A DNA stretch of 64,000 nucleotides, taken from NCBI GenBank assembly GCA_964023275.1, contig OZ029918.1, positions 30,884,704 through 30,948,703 on the forward strand. The letters run 5' to 3'. This DNA is from Norana najaformis. Its lineage: Eukaryota > Annelida > Clitellata > Crassiclitellata > Hormogastridae. Shown here in pieces: positions 60,340-64,000 of this stretch; positions within the stretch are counted from its first letter, which is position 1; each line of letters opens with the position of its first letter. A program made the translations under genes and the position numbers. Below the pieces are notes generated by a model, which searched no databases, was not told the DNA's origin, and worked only from the letters and a program-made list of their open reading frames with translations.

Positions 60340-63300
60340 GTGATATCATGTATTTGTTCCTCGTGTTAAGTCCTCCCTTGCTCAGCAGAGGGCTTTTGCT
60401 GTTGCTGGCCCATCTCTATGGAATAAACTTCCGATATCGCTTCGTTCAAAGGTCACTGTTGTTGATAAAGCTGTCAGTTCGTTGTTTAAAGACGTTCTTA
60501 TTTCTCGGGGGCTCTCATGCTCTGAGTAGTTTGTTCTGTAAGAAGCGATATATATGTAGGTTATCAAATACAATACAATACAAGTGACGGAAGGTCTTAC
60601 TGGCATAAATTATCTCGAAATAGGACTAAATTCACGTACACCGAGTGTCGTGATCGTCCTACGCAACGTATGACACGTCAAACACAGCTCTTACACACCA
60701 CGAATAGTACTTACGTTTACCACAAATGAATTGAACGATTCACGCATAACAAACATACAACAATGTAGCGTGTTGTAACTGTTCGTTGACACAGCGCCTT
60801 ATTGACTGAACTGCATGTGGGGTCTCTGTGCTAATATGATTTTCTCATTCTACTGTAACAGTGTTAATTAATTACGAAGGAGTCTGTTCCTGCATGCTTA
60901 AGTTCTCTATGTATATGTCTTAACGTTTACATAGCAGCTTCCGGGGCTTTTATTGTAGGCCTACATATGTTTACTTGCGTCAGCCCGTTTTTCATTAGGC
61001 CTGTCATAACACGTACGTGTACGTGATATCTTGAATATAATGCGGCTACGCTAACAGAATGTGGAGCTAGTGTCAACAGACACTCAGATAAAACTCCGTC
61101 AGGACCTCGAATGTATTCCATCCTCCTCCTCCTCCTGTACCTCTTCTTTCTCCTCCTCCTCCTCGTGTCTTTTGAGTAAACTGACCTCACCCTGTCAGTG
61201 GCCAGATAAAGATGGAGAGGAAGATGGCTGATCCCTGCCGTAATATGGCGATTATAAGAAAAACGAAGTCGCTAACACTTTATACGCATGGCTGCCTCAC
61301 GGAGCTAGCTTAGGCAACTGCCCTTCTTCTTCTGTGTTGATTTAATGGCACAATTAATTACCTGCAAAGCCTGCATTTGCCAGAGAGAACCCAAATCTGC
61401 TAGTGTGTGGTGGATTGATGCCTGACAAAATACGAAAGATCATTATGTGTAACCAGACAGTGGATGGAACCCGAAATGTGAAGTTAAGTGACTGTCGTGA
61501 TTGTCATAAACACCCATGAAACTGTTGTACAGTCTTAATAAGTAAAGAGAAGCGAGCAAGTTTTAGGTGGGACTTAGAAAGCAACTCCAATACCCAGTCC
61601 ATTCGGCCTGGGTTGATTTCGGACAGAAAATGATGTGTTATATCCGAAACGAAGGTTTGAGTTAAGTTTCATTCAGAGCGAATAGGTCTATATCTACCGA
61701 AAATTCATTGTTTGAAGATGGCAAGGATCGGGGTTTAGCTCAATATCATCAGGAGGTTGCAGAAGGTAAACTAACGACAGGCAATTCCGATGTGTTTTGG
61801 AGCTAGATGTAGACTGACTATTTTGAGGACAATGAAGGAACAGACAGGGTTATTAAAAGCACGTGGGTAATTTGGACATGGCCGGTCGGATAAGATAAAA
61901 GGTGCAGATGTCAGAAAGATGGCGAAATTAAAATATTCTTCAGTCTCTTCGAACAATGACACGAGGCAAGGGTTGCGGAGATTGATTAGGTGTGTGTGAC
62001 AGTGAACAGCAAAGAGGTACAACGATAAAAAAAACTGTGTTAAAAGAGGAGTGTAGCGTCGCGTTACGTTGGAAAAATTAGATCAACAGCAACATTGGAG
62101 TCTTTGATTCGCATCGGCCTGTTAAACCGAGCGCGGTCCGATTATGATATGCAGTCTTTTTTCCTCCCCTGCTCTCCGAAACATCACGCTTGCTCGAACC
62201 TAGTTTTGCGAATGAATCTTCGCTTCTGCTCCCTTGTTTAACTTTCCCCTCTGTCTGTCAATCATCCAACTTTTCCCGTTTCGCCCTCTGTTCAACGTCC
62301 CTATGCTCCTCCTCTCTGTCTTTCTCTCTGTCGCTCTGTCTCTGCCTCCCCATTTTTCTCTCTTTCTTATCTCCACCAGACAATCTTCCATCAAGGGCGG
62401 CCTTTCAGTCTCGTTTGATGCACATTAATGATAACTGTTCCACAGTGGTCCGTACAAATTGCACTAACTCATATGACTAAATTAGCCGATATAACCAAAT
62501 CTAATTACGCAAAAGCTAAAATCCTCATTGTTTTACAAATTTGCACTACACATTTGCGTTTTGTCAATGAGCATAAAAAGTGCAGTCCGAAAACGCACAT
62601 CGAGTATAAGAGGCGGAGCTGTAACTATCTAAAGAAGACAAGTCAAAAAATCTTCAGCTTGTGCACCGACTCATAAACTCAATACAATTAAAGGGTGCCT
62701 AGTCTGTATTAGTTTTGGAGCTATATAAGGTTTCAGCTCAAAGAAAAGTAGGGGTTCGCTGTACGAAACGGAACTGCAAAATAAAGAAATGAGAGATAAT
62801 GGCGGAGAAAAAGAGACCGGTAAAATTGTCTGATAAATTGCAAATATTACCAAGTCGAGATAAAAAGCACGATACTTACTTTAAAAAACTACTGATCAAT
62901 ATCTAGAAGTTTAAAACCCTGTTTAATCAGCAGAATTCAAAATAAGAAACTCGTCGCCCAACTTCTGGTTCCGATAAGTTCTTTGTTACAAGAGCAGTAA
63001 TGACCTAGGTGAGGTCAGCAACTGAACAATTGCGGCCTGAGGACCAAGTCTTGTGGGACCCCGAAATAACGACAGTCCATGTGTACGTAGTGGCTGAGCC
63101 AGTGGCTACCATTGTTGTCCGTAGCTTTACAAAGAGCTAATCCACTCCAACGGGTGCTGAGCCGTATAAGCAGGATGTCCTAATGCACCACAATCAATCC
63201 AAACTAATGATGAAATAGACCTGAAACCCAAGAAAGGGCCAATTCATAACATCAATAAGCAATAAGCAGATACTGACAAATAAGTTCCCCACACAAAGTC

Positions 63301-63460
63301 ATTCAAAAAGTTACATAAAAATATAACGAAGATTGAAATCGTGAATTATAAAACGTCGTTTAGGACAAGCGTCATGATTCTCTGTAGCGTCAAACTGCTG
63401 CAAGCACTATCTTAATGGTTTCTGAATAAGCTGTCACTTAGATAACTGCCGTCAAAAAAA
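60340..63460. other. Intergenic region upstream of the relic and downstream of the second GT61 gene
   Basis: Mixed base composition, including a more GC-rich stretch (60.9-61.4 kb) with (TCC)n tracts. A short plus-strand frame at 61213 (about 34 codons) and other small frames show no family. No supported gene. Confidence 0.5.
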
Positions 63461-63469
63461 TCGCAGACA

Positions 63470-63621
63470 GTTAAGGAGAATACCTCTCAGGAAGAAATAA
63501 TTCATCCGTTAAGGAGAATACCTCTCAGGAAGAAATAATTCATCCGTTAAGGAGAATACCTCTCAGGAAGAAATAATTCATCCGTTAAGGAGAATACCTT
63601 TCAGGAAGAAATAATTCATCC
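63470..63621 (+). repeat. 38-bp tandem repeat, four copies, overlapping the end of the GT61 copy
   Basis: GTTAAGGAGAATACCTCTCA plus GGAAGAAATAATTCATCC, four consecutive units starting at 63470, 63508, 63546 and 63584. The fourth differs at one position (CTTTCAG). The stop codon of the minus-strand GT61 gene (63616-63618) lies inside the fourth unit, so the array is its proximal 3' UTR. Units 1-3 are identical. Confidence 0.93.
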
Positions 63622-64000
63622 GACATCTCTCTGGCTTAAAACTGCTAGCACTGCATTTTTAATACTTTCTGCCGACACGTCTACAACTCGTCTACAACCC
63701 GTACGAGATGGAATTCCATACCAGTGATGACCTAACACGTATGAAAGTCGTTGGAAACATAAGTTCACATATGGAAGATCACAAACGCCTTCAATGACAT
63801 AAGTTCCAGGTTGGGAAAAGACGACGTTTGCAAGTCCAGCGCCGTGTGGTGCAATTACCATTACAGCGGAATGGAACATCTTCATGATCTCATTTAGCGA
63901 TGGAACAGGATTGTCTATAAACATTACATAGCTCAGATTGTATGCTTTCGCAGCCGCCTCAACTACCTTTTCGATCTTTAATTGTTCTGTAAACCTACGA
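63616..64000 (-). CDS. Second GT61-family glycosyltransferase, C-terminal part (5' end beyond the right edge)
   Basis: The frame is open from base 64000 to the stop at 63616, about 127 codons. It aligns without gaps to the C-terminal part of the 57559-55868 protein, with roughly 20 differences over 125 residues by eye. It retains RRFTEQLKIEKVVE, FIDNPVPSLN, APHGAGLANVVF, YVIEGVC and RLSYVLGHHW. The C-terminus is SQRDVG instead of RQRGS. Conservation of the catalytic-domain hallmarks, with many changes conservative (V/I, H/Y, F/L), suggests a functional paralogue. The N-terminal two thirds and its membrane anchor are outside the window. Confidence 0.87.
   Translation of the reverse strand, partial: RRFTEQLKIEKVVEAAAKAYNLSYVMFIDNPVPSLNEIMKMFHSAVMVIAPHGAGLANVVFSQPGTYVIEGVCDLPYVNLCFQRLSYVLGHHWYGIPSRTGCRRVVDVSAESIKNAVLAVLSQRDVG

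Noticed and set aside
63470..63621. CRISPR-like array
   Set aside because: Direct repeats follow each other with no spacers, in a eukaryotic genome. It is a simple tandem repeat.

Overview
The window is animal nuclear DNA, AT-rich and intron-rich, with short exons, GT/AG introns of a few hundred bases to about 1 kb, and dense tRNA-derived short interspersed repeats and microsatellites. The conserved genes are metazoan (APC, kinesin-6 KIF23, Munc18-1/STXBP1, Na+/K+-ATPase beta, a GT61 glycosyltransferase). Their divergence from the vertebrate proteins and the repeat content suggest an invertebrate, possibly a mollusc or other lophotrochozoan. That placement is an inference and no species can be named.

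Layout. (1) About 0.1-10.3 kb, minus strand: the 5' part of an APC (adenomatous polyposis coli) gene, five phase-consistent exons running off the left edge. (2) 10.3-14.3 kb: a repeat-rich region between two divergently transcribed genes. (3) 14.3-31.1 kb, plus: a complete KIF23 (MKLP1/Pavarotti/ZEN-4) gene in 22 exons, about 913 codons, the motor of the centralspindlin complex. (4) 34.1-44.3 kb, plus: the syntaxin-binding protein gene STXBP1/unc-18/Rop, 15 secure exons plus a tentative last exon that brings the protein to 595 residues. (5) 44.3-51 kb: gene-poor, with microsatellites and SINEs. (6) 52.0-53.0 kb, minus: an intronless Na+/K+-ATPase beta subunit. (7) 55.9-64 kb, minus: a local GT61 glycosyltransferase family, with one complete intronless gene, a small decayed fragment, and a second gene entering from the right edge.

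The genes are not an operon and have unrelated roles: Wnt/cytoskeleton scaffold, cytokinesis motor, synaptic vesicle fusion, ion pump, secretory-pathway sugar transfer. The unusual content is mostly structural. Several unrelated repeat families share a GGCGCTATA-type terminal motif followed by family-specific tandem tails. SINEs or minisatellites end within 10-60 bases of splice acceptors in KIF23 and STXBP1. A 38-bp tandem repeat contains the stop codon of the second GT61 gene. There is a decayed, unidentified coding stretch at 7.2-8.6 kb. I see no clear evidence of an entirely new biological system.
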